Below are positions 53,264 through 64,000 of a DNA stretch of 64,000 nucleotides, piece by piece. Under the pieces are notes generated by a model, which had not been told where the DNA came from, did not search any database, and saw only the letters and a list, made by a program, of their open reading frames with translations. The position numbers and the translations under genes were made by a program. The stretch comes from Burkholderia sp. MS389 (GTDB lineage: Bacteria; Pseudomonadota; Gammaproteobacteria; Burkholderiales; Burkholderiaceae), in assembly GCF_016899425.1 (NCBI RefSeq), contig NZ_CP045995.1, forward strand, positions 496,001-560,000, written 5' to 3'. How positions within the stretch are numbered: position 1 is the stretch's first letter; every line of letters begins with the position of its first letter.

Positions 53264-54709
53264 ATGCGACGCATGATCGTGTCCCATCCGCTTGTCACCC
53301 GCCTGTCCGCCGCGATGGCGCTGGCCGCCGCTGCCGCCGCGCACGCCGACCCCGTCGTCGTGTCCGGCCCGAGCCCGTTCGCCGCGTGCACCATCGGCGG
53401 CCCGGGCACCAACTACGTGAATGCAGAAGTCGAACCGTGGCTCGCGGTCAACCCGGCGAACCCGAACAACATGATCGGCGTGTGGCAGCAGGACCGCTGG
53501 TCGAACGGCGGCGCCCACGGGCTCGTCGCCGGCTACACGTTCGATGCGGGCGCAACGTGGGCGCGCACGCCGCAGCCGTTCAGCGCCTGCGCGCCGGGCG
53601 GGCTCAAGTACGAGCGCGCGTCCGATCCGTGGGTCTCGTTCGGGCCGGACGGCACCGCGTATTCGGTATCGATCTCGTTCAACCAGTCGAACAACGCCAA
53701 CGCGGTCGGCGCGTCGGTGTCGACCGACGGCGGCCAGACATGGAGCAGCCCGGCCGTGCTGATCGCGAACGACGAACCGACGACGCAGTTCTTCAACGAC
53801 AAGGAATCGGTGACCGCCAACCCGGTGAAGGCCGGCACCGCGTATGCGGTATGGGACCGCCTCGAGCTGCCGAACGGCAATCCGTACGCGAACCTGCACA
53901 CGGCGGCGTACCGCGGGCCGACGCTGTTCTCGAAGACGACCGACGGCGGCAAGACGTGGAGCGCCGCGAAGGTCATCGTCGACGTGCCGTCGCGCCAGCA
54001 GACGATCGGCAACCAGATCGTCGTCGATCCGAAGAGCGGCACGCTCTACGATTTCTTCGACCTGATCCAGCCGCCGTTCAACAAGGCGGCCGGCAAGGTC
54101 GCGTTCGTCAAGTCGACCGACGACGGCGCGACGTGGACCAAGCCGCGGATCATCGCGGGGCTGCAGACGGTCGGCGTCACGGATCCGAACACCGGCGAAC
54201 CCGTGCGCACCGGCGACATCATTCCGGAGCCGGCGATCGACCCGGCATCGGGCCAGCTCTACGTCGCGTGGCAGGACAGCCGCTTCAACGGCGGCACGTA
54301 CGACGAGATCGCGCTATCGACCTCGAAGGACGGCGGCGCGACCTGGAGCGCGCCGCAACAGGTGAACACGCCGACCGGGCGCCCCGCGTTCAATCCGTCG
54401 GTGCGCGTCGACAACACGGGGGCGGTGATGGTCACGTACTACGACTTCCGCGACCTGCAGGCCGGCAACACGACGACGCTGCCGACCGGCTTCTGGCGCA
54501 AGATCTCGCACGACGCCGGCGCCACGTTCGCCGACGAGCGGCGCGTCGGCGGCCCGTTCGACATGAAGCTCGCGCCCAACGCCGAAGGGTTCTTCATCGG
54601 CGACTATCAGGGGCTCGACGTTCGCCCGTCGTCGTCGTTCCATCCGTTCTTCGTCCAGACCAATGCAGGCAACCTGACGAACCGCACCGACGTATTCTTC
54701 GCGCCGTGA
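53264..54709 (+). CDS. secreted sialidase/BNR-repeat protein
   Basis: A 481-aa exported protein with a six-bladed propeller of the sialidase type. A signal peptide ends at AAHADP. Several Asp-box repeats are visible: STDGGQTW, TTDGGKTW, STDDGATW, SKDGGATW and the degenerate SHDAGATF. Asp boxes are structural, not catalytic, so the protein may be a sialidase-like hydrolase or a non-enzymatic binding protein. CGAGGAG lies about seven bases before ATG 53264. It has no operon partner and is followed by a very strong hairpin. Substrate and activity are unknown. Confidence 0.85.
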   Translation: MRRMIVSHPLVTRLSAAMALAAAAAAHADPVVVSGPSPFAACTIGGPGTNYVNAEVEPWLAVNPANPNNMIGVWQQDRWSNGGAHGLVAGYTFDAGATWARTPQPFSACAPGGLKYERASDPWVSFGPDGTAYSVSISFNQSNNANAVGASVSTDGGQTWSSPAVLIANDEPTTQFFNDKESVTANPVKAGTAYAVWDRLELPNGNPYANLHTAAYRGPTLFSKTTDGGKTWSAAKVIVDVPSRQQTIGNQIVVDPKSGTLYDFFDLIQPPFNKAAGKVAFVKSTDDGATWTKPRIIAGLQTVGVTDPNTGEPVRTGDIIPEPAIDPASGQLYVAWQDSRFNGGTYDEIALSTSKDGGATWSAPQQVNTPTGRPAFNPSVRVDNTGAVMVTYYDFRDLQAGNTTTLPTGFWRKISHDAGATFADERRVGGPFDMKLAPNAEGFFIGDYQGLDVRPSSSFHPFFVQTNAGNLTNRTDVFFAP

Positions 54710-54724
54710 TACGAGGATGACCGT

Positions 54725-54764
54725 CACGCCGCCGCCGCGACGCCATCCGTCGCGCGGCGGCGTG
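54725..54764. terminator. very stable hairpin between convergent genes
   Basis: CACGCCGCCG / CGGCGGCGTG (10 bp) continues, after one unpaired C, into CGCGACG / CGTCGCG (7 bp) with a 5-nt loop: 17 base pairs in all. It fills the 70-bp gap between the sialidase-fold gene and the convergent alcohol dehydrogenase. No T-run. Confidence 0.6.
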
Positions 54765-54779
54765 CGCCTGTTCACCGCA

Positions 54780-55808
54780 TCAATGCATGTCCGTCAGCAC
54801 GATGCGGCCGTCGACCTTCCCTTCCCGCAGCTTCGCGAAGATGTCGTTGATGTTGGCGAGCCGGTCGCGATGGATGTGCGCGCGCACCAGGCCGTCCGCC
54901 GCGAAATCGAGCGACTCCTGCAGATCGCGCCGCGTGCCGACGATCGACCCGCGCACGGTGATGCCGTTCAGCACGGTCGAGAAGATCGGCAACGGGAAAT
55001 CGCCCGGCGGCAAGCCGTTGAGCGCGACCGTGCTGCCGCGACGGACCATCCCGAGCGCCTGCGCGAACGCGCTGCGCGACACGGCCGTGACGAGCACGCC
55101 GTGCGCGCCGCCGATTTCCTTCTGGATCACTTTCGCGGGGTCGTCGACCGACGCATCGATCGTCAGGTGCGCGCCCAGTTGCCGCGCCAGCGCGAGCTTG
55201 TCGGGCGAGATGTCGATGGCCGCGACGTGCAGGCCCATCGCACGCGCATATTGGACGGCCACGTGCCCCAGACCGCCGATGCCGGAGATCGCGAGCCACT
55301 GGCCCGGCCGCGTGTCGGTGACGCGAATGCCCTTGTAGACCGTGACGCCCGCGCACAGGATCGGCGCGATCTCGTCGAACGCGACCTGCGCGGGCAACTG
55401 GCCGACGTAATCGGGATCGGCCAGCACGTATTCCGCGTAGCTGCCGTTCACCGAATAGCCGGTGTTCTGCTGGCCATGGCACAGCGTTTCCCAGCCCGTG
55501 CTGCAGTACTCGCAATGGCCGCAGGCCGTGTAGAGCCACGGCACGCCGACGCGATCGCCCTCGCGCACGTGCGTGACGCCCGCGCCGACCGCCGCGACGA
55601 TCCCGACGCCTTCGTGGCCCGGGATGAACGGCAGCGACGGCTTGACGGGCCAGTCGCCGTCGGCCGCGTGCAGATCGGTATGGCAGACGCCCGACGCCTT
55701 GATGTTGACGAGAATCTGGCCCGGCCCCGGTGCGGGAATCGGAACTTCCTCGATGCGCAACGGCTCGCCGAACGCGTGTACCACGGCCGCTTTCATGGTC
55801 TGGGTCAT
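54780..55808 (-). CDS. adhP: zinc-dependent alcohol dehydrogenase (AdhP-type)
   Basis: A 342-aa medium-chain alcohol dehydrogenase. The catalytic-zinc ligands appear in GVCHTDLHAADGDW (Cys) and PGHEGVG (His), with the third Cys near LCAGVTVYKG; the structural zinc is bound by ACGHCEYCSTGWETLC. The NAD fold has GIGGLGHVAVQYA. This is the AdhP/propanol-preferring group that interconverts alcohols and aldehydes. ATG 55808 gives the family start MTQTMKAAVVHAFG. It is divergent from the ZnuD-like receptor; a CGTTGA-TACGCG-TCAACG repeat is 57 bp upstream, and a Zur box lies further up. Confidence 0.91.
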   Translation of the reverse strand: MTQTMKAAVVHAFGEPLRIEEVPIPAPGPGQILVNIKASGVCHTDLHAADGDWPVKPSLPFIPGHEGVGIVAAVGAGVTHVREGDRVGVPWLYTACGHCEYCSTGWETLCHGQQNTGYSVNGSYAEYVLADPDYVGQLPAQVAFDEIAPILCAGVTVYKGIRVTDTRPGQWLAISGIGGLGHVAVQYARAMGLHVAAIDISPDKLALARQLGAHLTIDASVDDPAKVIQKEIGGAHGVLVTAVSRSAFAQALGMVRRGSTVALNGLPPGDFPLPIFSTVLNGITVRGSIVGTRRDLQESLDFAADGLVRAHIHRDRLANINDIFAKLREGKVDGRIVLTDMH

Positions 55809-55864
55809 GCGTTGCTCCTGTCTGGTCGATGAGCAAACCAGTATCCGGTTTCGGTATCGGAGCA

Positions 55865-55882
55865 CGTTGATACGCGTCAACG
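55865..55882. promoter_or_regulatory. inverted repeat upstream of adhP
   Basis: CGTTGA-TACGCG-TCAACG, a perfect 6-bp repeat with a 6-nt centre, is 57 bp before the dehydrogenase start. Its position fits an operator for an unidentified regulator; its sequence does not match the Zur box further upstream. Confidence 0.4.
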
Positions 55883-56010
55883 CATCGGAACGATGCGACG
55901 GTCGACGCGACAGCCCGAGCCGGCGGCCGCACGCTGCCCCGCCGCTCACGCGACCATTTCACCGATCCGACAGAAACCCGACGGAGTCCCGCCATTCAGC
56001 TTGGAATTTG

Positions 56011-56031
56011 AAATGATATAACATATCATTT
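56011..56031. promoter_or_regulatory. Zur box before the ZnuD-like receptor
   Basis: A perfect palindrome with 9-bp arms AAATGATAT / ATATCATTT around AAC. With its flanking bases it follows the proteobacterial Zur pattern GAAATG-(T/A)TATA...TAT-(A/T)-CATTTC at most positions. It lies in the divergent adhP/ZnuD-like region, 160 bp before the receptor start used here and 83 bp before an in-frame upstream ATG (56114). Seen directly; Zur binding is inferred. Confidence 0.75.
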
Positions 56032-56191
56032 TGCGTGCTCGTCCGCCTGACGCCGTTTCAACCCAGGTGGCCGGGCCTCGCCGAGCCATGTTCCAGCGGG
56101 TCATTGCGCGTCAATGACGCAACAATATATCGTATCCAGCGGTGACCCGCATCGCTCGTTATCCGATCCGATTCCAACCGATTCACCGACC

Positions 56192-58276
56192 ATGCGCGAC
56201 CTTCCTCGCTTACCGCTTCGCCCGCTCTCGTCCCTGTCGTTGATCCTGTTCGCCGCCGCTGCTCACGCGCAGACCGACGTGCCCGCCGCGGCCGGCACCC
56301 ATACGCCTGCCGCCGCGCCGCTCGCGCCGATCTTCGTGACCGCGAACCCGCTCGGCGACACCGAACTGATCGCGCCGACCGTCCAGCTTTCCGGCGAGGC
56401 GCTGACGCGCCGCCAGGCCGATTCGCTCGGCGAAACGCTCAACGGGCTGCCCGGCGTGTCGACCACCACCTACGGGCCGATGGTCGGCCGTCCGATCATC
56501 CGCGGGATGGACGGCGACCGGATCCGGCTGCTGCAGAACGGCGTCGCGGCGTATGACGCGTCGTCGCTGTCGTACGACCATGCGGTGCCCGAGGATCCGC
56601 TGTCGATCGAGCGCGTCGAGATCGTGCGCGGCCCGGCCGCGCTGCTGTACGGCGGCAACGCGGTGGGCGGCGTGGTCAACACGATCGACAACCGGATTCC
56701 GCGCGAAGCGATCGAAGGCGTGACCGGCGCGCTCGACGCGCGCTACGGCGGCGCGAATTCGGTGCGCGCGGGCGCCGCGCAAGTCGAAGGCGGCAACGGC
56801 CGCTTCGCGTTCCACGTCGACGCGTTCGACCGCGAAACGAGCAAGCTGCGGATTCCCGGCTACGCGCGCAGCAGCCAGCAACGCGCGATCGACGGCCCCG
56901 ACACGCCGCAGCCGGAAGGCAACGTACCGAACAGCGACGGGCGCGTGCACGGCGGCGCGGTCGGCGCGTCGTACACGTGGGCGGACGGCTTCGCCGGTCT
57001 CTCGTACAGCGGCTACGAATCGAACTACGGCTCCGTCGCGGAAAGCGACGTGCGGCTGCGGATGCGCCAGGAACGCCTCGCGTTCGCGTCCGAGGTGCGC
57101 AACCTGAGCGGGCCGTTCACGAAGCTGAAATTCGATTTCGCGTACACCGACTATCGCCACAAGGAAGTCGACAACGGCGAGACGGCGACCACCTTCCGCA
57201 ACCGCGGCTACGAGGCGCGCATCGAGGCGCGCCATCGCAAGATCGGCCCGTTCGAAGGCGCGATCGGCGTGCAGTTCGGCCAGAACACGTTCTCGGCGCT
57301 CGGCGACGAAATGCTCGTGCCGTCCACGCGCACCAACAGCGTCGCGCTGTTCGGCCTCGAGGAATGGCAGGTCGTCCCCGCGCTGAAGCTGAGCCTAGGC
57401 GGCCGCTTCGAGCACGTGAAGGTCGATCCCGATCCGGCCGGCATCGAGAAATTCGCGGGCGCGCAGCCGCGCGACTTCAATGCGGGCAGCCTGTCGGCCG
57501 GCGCGCTGTTCTCGCTGACGCCGGTTTGGTCCGTCGCCGCGAACGTCGCGTACACCGAACGCGCGCCGACCTTCTACGAGCTGTATTCGAACGGCCCGCA
57601 CGATGCGACCGGCCAGTTCCTGATCGGCAACCCGAACGCGTCGAAGGAAAAAGCCGTGTCGACCGACCTGTCGCTGCGCTATGCGAGCGGGCCGAACCGC
57701 GGCAGCGTCGGCGTGTTCTACAACCGCTTCTCGAACTACCTGACCGAATACAACACCGGCCGCGTGGTGGACGACGACGGCGCGCCCGTCGCGCCGGGCG
57801 CCGACGGCTCGCTCAACGAGGCGATCTATCGCGGCGTGCGCGCCGAGTTCTACGGCATCGAGCTGGACGGCAAATGGCGCGCGTTCGCGCGGCGCGGCCA
57901 CACAGTCGATCTCGAACTGACGGCCGACTACACGCACGCGCGCAACGTCGACACGGGCCAGCCGCTGCCGCGCATCGCACCGCTGCGCGCGACGCTCGCG
58001 GCCGACTACGGTTACGGCCCGTTCGGTGCGCGTGCGCAGGTCACGCACGCGTGGTCGCAGCATCGGGTGCCCGACGACGACTTCTCGACGGACGGCTACA
58101 CGTCGCTCGGCGTGATGCTGACGTATAAGTTCCGCGTCGGCCCGACGCACTGGCTCGCGTACCTGCGCGGCGACAACCTGACGAATCAGGAGATCCGCTA
58201 CTCGACGTCGGTCGTGCGCGGCTTTGCACCGCAAGGCGGACGCAGCGTGATGGCCGGATTGCGCACGACGTTCTAA
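56192..58276 (+). CDS. ZnuD-like TonB-dependent receptor (zinc uptake candidate)
   Basis: A 694-aa TonB-dependent outer-membrane receptor. A signal peptide ends at AHAQ. The plug domain (about residues 40-160) reads RPIIRGMDGDRIRLLQNG...VEIVRGPAALLYGGNAVGGVVNTID, much like the ZnuD group; the barrel ends in the expected aromatic, LRTTF. A Zur-box palindrome lies upstream, which supports a zinc role. ATG 56192 gives a normal signal peptide; an in-frame ATG at 56114 has no better RBS. It is divergent from adhP. No TonB/ExbBD or ZnuABC gene is nearby. Zinc specificity is inferred from the box and family resemblance. Confidence 0.86.
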   Translation: MRDLPRLPLRPLSSLSLILFAAAAHAQTDVPAAAGTHTPAAAPLAPIFVTANPLGDTELIAPTVQLSGEALTRRQADSLGETLNGLPGVSTTTYGPMVGRPIIRGMDGDRIRLLQNGVAAYDASSLSYDHAVPEDPLSIERVEIVRGPAALLYGGNAVGGVVNTIDNRIPREAIEGVTGALDARYGGANSVRAGAAQVEGGNGRFAFHVDAFDRETSKLRIPGYARSSQQRAIDGPDTPQPEGNVPNSDGRVHGGAVGASYTWADGFAGLSYSGYESNYGSVAESDVRLRMRQERLAFASEVRNLSGPFTKLKFDFAYTDYRHKEVDNGETATTFRNRGYEARIEARHRKIGPFEGAIGVQFGQNTFSALGDEMLVPSTRTNSVALFGLEEWQVVPALKLSLGGRFEHVKVDPDPAGIEKFAGAQPRDFNAGSLSAGALFSLTPVWSVAANVAYTERAPTFYELYSNGPHDATGQFLIGNPNASKEKAVSTDLSLRYASGPNRGSVGVFYNRFSNYLTEYNTGRVVDDDGAPVAPGADGSLNEAIYRGVRAEFYGIELDGKWRAFARRGHTVDLELTADYTHARNVDTGQPLPRIAPLRATLAADYGYGPFGARAQVTHAWSQHRVPDDDFSTDGYTSLGVMLTYKFRVGPTHWLAYLRGDNLTNQEIRYSTSVVRGFAPQGGRSVMAGLRTTF

Positions 58277-58798
58277 CCGCGGTACGGCTCGCGGCGCCCG
58301 CCGCGGGCCGCTTACCGATGCGAATCCGAACTGGCTGCACGCGCACGAAGCCGACATGCGCCACTGGCGACCGCCGACCGGCTTCCGCGTGACGGCATAC
58401 GCGACGGAGACGACGATGCGCATGCCGTCATGCACGCATGCGCATGCGTCGGTACGATCGCGCGTCATTCGCGCCGCTCGCCGCACAGCCTTGTGCCCAC
58501 TGCGTCACAGCGTGCAGCAAATTTCGGTCCCGCTCGGGCATCGCCCGTTGCCGCACCGCCGTCATGGGATACCGCGCGACAGGTTCGCGCGCGCCGTTTG
58601 TCGACCCGGACTTTTAAAACGCACGAATGACGAGTATCCTAAAAAAGCACTTTTCGACCGGACGGCGAATCGCGTGCCCCTGACTCCCGTCCGATCGCCA
58701 TGCGGCCCCGTCGTATCGCGCACCGCGCGCCGATGGCGGCGTATGCCTGTCGCGCCCTGGCCGCACGAACCTTTCCCCAACAATCGTCAGGAGAGCTG
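58277..58798. other. intergenic region before otsA
   Basis: A 522-bp gap with no supported gene. It contains a 16-bp perfect palindrome, ACGCATGCGCATGCGT (58434-58449), within a run rich in GCATGC steps, and an AT-richer stretch near 58610-58655 that may be the otsA promoter. Confidence 0.4.
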
Positions 58799-60205
58799 GT
58801 GAGCCGACTCGTCGTCGTATCCAATCGCATTGCAGATCCCCGTAAAGCCGCGGCCGGCGGGCTTGCCGTCGCCGTGAAGGACAGCCTGCAGGAAACCGGC
58901 GGCGTCTGGTTCGGCTGGAGCGGCAAGCTACGCGGCGGCGACGATCGCCCCACGCATGGCGACGACGTGCAGATCCAGAACGTCGGCGGCATTCAGCTCG
59001 CGACGGTCGATCTCGATCCGCAGGACTACGACGCTTACTATCTCGGCTACTCGAACAACGTGCTGTGGCCGGTGTTTCACTACCGGCTCGATCTCGCGCA
59101 GTTCGACCGGCGCTTCGCCGACGGCTACCGGCGCGTGAACCAGCTGTTCGCGCGCAAGCTGCGCACGCTGCTGCGGCCCGACGACGTCATCTGGGTCCAC
59201 GACTATCAGCTGATTCCGCTCGCGGCCGAGCTGCGCGCGATGGGCTGCACGAATCCGATCGGCTTCTTCCTGCACATTCCGATGCCGCCGCCGCCGATCA
59301 TGGCCGCGATCCCGGAACACGAATGGCTGATGCGCTCGCTGTTCGCGTACGACCTCGTCGGCTTCCAGACCGAATCGGATCTGCTCCACTTCGAGCATTA
59401 CGTCGAAGCGGAAGCCGGTGCGGCGCGGCTGCCGGACGGCCGGCTGCGCGCGTTCGGCCGTACGTTGTCGGCCGGCGCGTTCCCGATCGGCATCAACGTC
59501 GACGAGTTCGAATCGCTCGCGCGCGATCGCGACGGCCTCGACATGTTCGAACGCATGCGCGACGAGTATTCGCGCCGTCAGTTGCTGGTCGGCGTCGACC
59601 GGCTCGATTACACGAAAGGGCTGCCGCAGCGCGTGCATGCGTTCCGCGAGCTGCTCGAACAGTATCCGGAGAACCGCGACCGTGCGACGCTGATCCAGAT
59701 CGCCGCGCCGAGCCGCGAGGATCTCGGCGCGTACGACGACCTGCGGCGCGAGATGGACAGCCTGTGCGGCGCGATCAACGGCGACTACGGCGAGCTCGAA
59801 TGGATGCCGATGCGCTACATTCACCGCACCGTCGCGCGCAAGCGCCTGCCGGGCCTCTACCGCGCGAGCCGGGTCGCCCTCGTCACGCCGCTGCGCGACG
59901 GGATGAACCTCGTCGCGAAAGAGTTCCTCGCCGCGCAGGACGCGGCCGATCCGGGCGTGCTCGTGCTGTCGCGCTTCGCGGGCGCGGCCGAGCAATTGAA
60001 GGCCGCGCTGCTCGTCAATCCGTACGACACGCAAGGCACCGCGCAGGCCATCCAGCGCGCGCTCACGATGCCGCTCGAAGAGCGCCGCCAGCGTCACGCG
60101 GCGCTGATGGCGATCATGCGCAAGACCGACGTGCACTGGTGGCGCACGCGCTTTCTCGAAGCGCTCACCGAAGCGGCCGAAGTCGCGGCCGCGACCGAAT
60201 CCTGA
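58799..60205 (+). CDS. otsA: alpha,alpha-trehalose-phosphate synthase
   Basis: A 468-aa GT20 enzyme that joins UDP-glucose and glucose 6-phosphate to make trehalose 6-phosphate, a step in osmotic and desiccation protection. Marks: [11 protein letters not shown] at the N-terminus, [18 protein letters not shown]-type [35 protein letters not shown], and the C-terminal [13 protein letters not shown]. The start is GTG 58799 with AGGAGA just upstream. The trehalose phosphatase otsB is not next to it. It is convergent with ftsH; the 170-bp gap between them holds a 13-bp tandem repeat. Family and reaction are firm. Confidence 0.94.
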   Translation: MSRLVVVSNRIADPRKAAAGGLAVAVKDSLQETGGVWFGWSGKLRGGDDRPTHGDDVQIQNVGGIQLATVDLDPQDYDAYYLGYSNNVLWPVFHYRLDLAQFDRRFADGYRRVNQLFARKLRTLLRPDDVIWVHDYQLIPLAAELRAMGCTNPIGFFLHIPMPPPPIMAAIPEHEWLMRSLFAYDLVGFQTESDLLHFEHYVEAEAGAARLPDGRLRAFGRTLSAGAFPIGINVDEFESLARDRDGLDMFERMRDEYSRRQLLVGVDRLDYTKGLPQRVHAFRELLEQYPENRDRATLIQIAAPSREDLGAYDDLRREMDSLCGAINGDYGELEWMPMRYIHRTVARKRLPGLYRASRVALVTPLRDGMNLVAKEFLAAQDAADPGVLVLSRFAGAAEQLKAALLVNPYDTQGTAQAIQRALTMPLEERRQRHAALMAIMRKTDVHWWRTRFLEALTEAAEVAAATES

Positions 60206-60303
60206 CGCGCTGACGCGCGCCTACGCCCCGTCGTCATGCATTCGAGCGCGCCGCCGTTCGACTGATACGTGCGCGTCGCTCAGCGCGACGTCGTGGTGGG
60301 AAG

Positions 60304-60329
60304 GACCATAAAGAAAGACCATAAAGAAA
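60304..60329. repeat. 13-bp tandem repeat, two copies
   Basis: GACCATAAAGAAA occurs twice in direct tandem in the otsA/ftsH convergent gap (60206-60375), which has no gene. The AT-rich unit stands out in this GC-rich DNA. Slippage can explain it; no function is evident. Confidence 0.7.
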
Positions 60330-60375
60330 GCGTGCGACGTCGGAATATCGGCGCGCGCCGGTCCACGCAGCGGCT

Positions 60376-62358
<1,983 letters not shown>

Positions 62359-62405
62359 CGCATCGGGCCTGCCATCTCCGCTGCGCGGCGTGCGCTCACG
62401 CCGGC

Positions 62406-62435
62406 ACGCGCGCAACCGGTACGCGCGCAACCGGT
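62406..62435. repeat. 15-bp tandem repeat, two copies
   Basis: ACGCGCGCAACCGGT is repeated twice in tandem with a third partial ACGCG, 48 bp before the ftsH start in its leader. Probably replication slippage. Confidence 0.7.
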
Positions 62436-62676
62436 ACGCGGCCGCCATGCGAAAACGACTTGCATCCGCGCATCGTCGCCTCGCCGTCTCGCGTCGTTCG
62501 TCGCATCGATGCCGCCTCGACAACACCGTCGTCGGCATTGCCGGGCGATCCTCGCCCGGGCGGCACGCCGTGACGCACCGCCCTCGATTCCAGTCTAGTT
62601 CGTGCGCGGGCGTCGCGCCGCTCGCCGCGCAGCGTCGAATCGTCGGACGAACGGCTTTCATCCGCCCCCTTGCCGC

Positions 62677-62709
62677 GTTATAGTCGCGTGCATGACATTT
62701 TTGTGACAG
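62677..62709 (-). promoter_or_regulatory. Pho-box-like element with -10, reading toward ftsH
   Basis: On the minus strand CTGTCAC-AAAA-ATGTCAT (62709-62692) matches the PhoB box layout: two 7-mers like CTGTCAT separated by 4 A-rich bases (repeat 11 bp). Nine bases later TATAAC (62682-62677) could be the -10. The nearest gene in that direction is ftsH (320 bp). The phosphatase gene on the other side fits the regulon better but is on the plus strand. The remaining bases of the 62359-62830 gap hold no supported gene. Confidence 0.45.
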
Positions 62710-62830
62710 TCGCCTCGCGCCGCCGCGCGCGAGGCCGGCCGTCTCATCCCGTCCCGCGTCGCGGCAGCCCGCGCGGCGCCGGCGCGCATCGAACGACAAT
62801 GCCCACCCGCCCATCCGAGGAGCCCACGAC

Positions 62831-64000
62831 GTGAACGACACCCCCGATCGCCCCGACGACCTACCCGCCGATCCCGACCGCCGCCGTGTGCTCGGCGGCC
62901 TCGCCGCACTCGGCGCCGGTGTCGCGCTCAGCGGCTGCGAAACCACCGCGGGCAACGCGCCGCGTTCGGCCGCCGACCTGCGCATCGACGAAGCGCTGCG
63001 CCAGCGCGTGCGCCACATCGTCGTGATCTATGCGGAAAACCGCAGCTTCGCGAACCTGTACGGCGATTTCCCGGGCGTGCGGTATCCACTGAGCGAAGTG
63101 CGGCCCGAACACGCGCAGCAGCTCGATCGCGACGGCAAGACGCCGCTGCCGGCGCTGCCGAAGATCTGGGGCGGGCTCGTGCCGCAAGCGCAGGAAGTGG
63201 ACGGCAAGCGCTACGCGATCGCCGAGCGCGACATCGACAAGCTGCCGAATGCGCCGTTCCGGATTTCGGACGCGCAAGGCAAGCCGCTGCCGAACGGCGT
63301 GATCACGCGCGACCTGTGGCATCGCTTCTACCAGAACCAGATGCAGATCGCGGGCGGCCGCAACAACCAGTTCGCCGCGTGGGCCGATTCGGGCGGCCTC
63401 GTGATGGGCCATTACCGCAATTCGGCCGACACGCTGCGACTGTGGAATCTCGCGCGGCAATACACGCTGTGCGACAACTTCTTCATGGCGGCCTTCGGCG
63501 GTTCGTGGATGAACCACATGTTCCTGATTTCCGCGCAGCCGCCACTGTATCCGGACGCGCACAAGCATCCGCATGCGGCGAAACTGCTGTCGAAGGTCGA
63601 AGGCGACGACCCGGCCGGCACGCGCCTGAAGCTCGCCGACGATTCGCCCGCGTCCGCGCTCGACGGTCCGCCGAAATTCGCGGTCGACGGCCCGCTGACG
63701 CCGGACGGCTACGGTGTGAACACGATGGCGCCGCCGTACCAGCCGAGCTACGTGCCGCCGCCCGATCCGGGCAACGCCGCGTATGCGGATCCGGCCGACC
63801 ATCGCGTGATGCCGCCGCAGGGCTACGCGACGATCGGCGACCGCCTGTCGGAAAAGAATGTCGACTGGGCGTGGTACAGCGGTGCATGGCAGTATGCGCT
63901 CGAGCATCGCGACACGGGCATGGTGCCCGACTTCCAGTACCACCACCAGCCGTTCAACTACTTCGTGAACTTCGCGCCGGGCACCGAAGCGCGCCGCAAG
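62831..64000 (+). CDS. acid phosphatase/phospholipase C-family phosphoesterase, 5' part
   Basis: The first 390 codons of a phosphoesterase of the AcpA/phospholipase C (PF04185-like) family; the gene continues past the right edge. The start is GTG 62831 with GAGGAG about eight bases upstream. The leader has RRRVLGGLAALGAGVALSGC, a Tat-like RR and a lipobox. The catalytic region begins HIVVIYAENRSFANLYGDFPG, with the metal-binding Glu-Asn of the family; GGSWMNHMFL is another conserved block. The product should be an exported phosphatase, possibly lipid-anchored. A Pho-box-like element is upstream but points the other way. Confidence 0.85.
   Translation, partial: MNDTPDRPDDLPADPDRRRVLGGLAALGAGVALSGCETTAGNAPRSAADLRIDEALRQRVRHIVVIYAENRSFANLYGDFPGVRYPLSEVRPEHAQQLDRDGKTPLPALPKIWGGLVPQAQEVDGKRYAIAERDIDKLPNAPFRISDAQGKPLPNGVITRDLWHRFYQNQMQIAGGRNNQFAAWADSGGLVMGHYRNSADTLRLWNLARQYTLCDNFFMAAFGGSWMNHMFLISAQPPLYPDAHKHPHAAKLLSKVEGDDPAGTRLKLADDSPASALDGPPKFAVDGPLTPDGYGVNTMAPPYQPSYVPPPDPGNAAYADPADHRVMPPQGYATIGDRLSEKNVDWAWYSGAWQYALEHRDTGMVPDFQYHHQPFNYFVNFAPGTEARRK

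Noticed and set aside
58434..58449. 16-bp palindrome ACGCATGCGCATGCGT as an operator
   Set aside because: It is built of GCATGC steps in a low-complexity stretch about 350 bp before otsA. Without a second copy or a nearby regulator I would not call it a binding site.
62359..63018. N-terminally extended ftsH from an upstream start
   Set aside because: The extra residues are Arg-rich and unlike FtsH. The start at 62358 gives the normal first TM helix.

Overview
This 64-kb window is GC-rich (roughly two-thirds G+C by eye, strong third-position G/C bias) chromosomal DNA, most likely from a Burkholderia, probably of the B. cepacia complex on a secondary replicon. The assignment is inferred from gene families: Burkholderia-type porin, MHS transporter with 4-hydroxyphenylpyruvate dioxygenase, two IorAB-like molybdenum oxidoreductases with cytochromes, a second MurA, a second FtsH and many one-component regulators. 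I see no rRNA, tRNA, CRISPR array, insertion sequence or prophage. The left end lacks a complete upstream gene and the right end cuts a phosphatase gene.

Layout. 0-5.6 kb: a small unknown gene, a MipA/OmpV outer-membrane protein, then a two-gene DNA-repair operon behind a textbook LexA (SOS) box: a FAN1-like VRR-NUC nuclease and an Fe-S helicase with an N-terminal RecB/Cas4-like nuclease domain. 5.6-11.1 kb: a PcaR-like IclR regulator, a second MurA, an MHS transporter and divergent hpd; the same 10-mer occurs before the regulator and twice in the hpd/transporter gap. 11.2-13.1 kb: a hipBA toxin-antitoxin module with three operator-like repeats exactly 27 bp apart. 13.1-15.0 kb: a short CDF-type transporter and a KfrA-like coiled-coil DNA-binding protein. 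15.2-17.5 kb: a NemR-like redox repressor with two matching operators, a CurA-like reductase and a quinol monooxygenase.

17.7-32.1 kb: two molybdenum-hydroxylase sets (2Fe-2S subunit, Tat-exported molybdopterin subunit, triheme cytochrome c) face each other. Between them are a succinate-semialdehyde-type dehydrogenase, a lipoprotein, a porin with a clear terminator, a Pal-like lipoprotein and a glycine-rich small lipoprotein. 32.5-41.6 kb: mixed genes (diguanylate cyclase, DoeB-like deacetylase, zinc-ribbon membrane protein, LysR regulator, internally deleted flavodoxin remnant, aldo/keto reductase, monooxygenase-fold protein, RdgC).

42.1-51.2 kb: a sulfur-acquisition-like island. A GNAT acetyltransferase, two flavin monooxygenases, an amino-acid ABC transporter with fused permease-ATPase and two paralogous binding proteins resemble the Bacillus ytmI/cmoJ S-alkylcysteine operon, followed on the other strand by an SsuD-like monooxygenase and an SsuA-like binding protein. 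51.4-64 kb: a hydrolase/MarR pair behind twin palindromes, a secreted sialidase-fold protein, an alcohol dehydrogenase divergent from a ZnuD-like TonB receptor with a Zur box, otsA, a second ftsH, and the start of an acid phosphatase/phospholipase C-family gene near a Pho-box-like promoter.

The main theme is regulatory: several small modules each carry a recognisable operator that points to its inducer (DNA damage, electrophiles, zinc, possibly phosphate). All operator calls are pattern matches made by eye and not tested.
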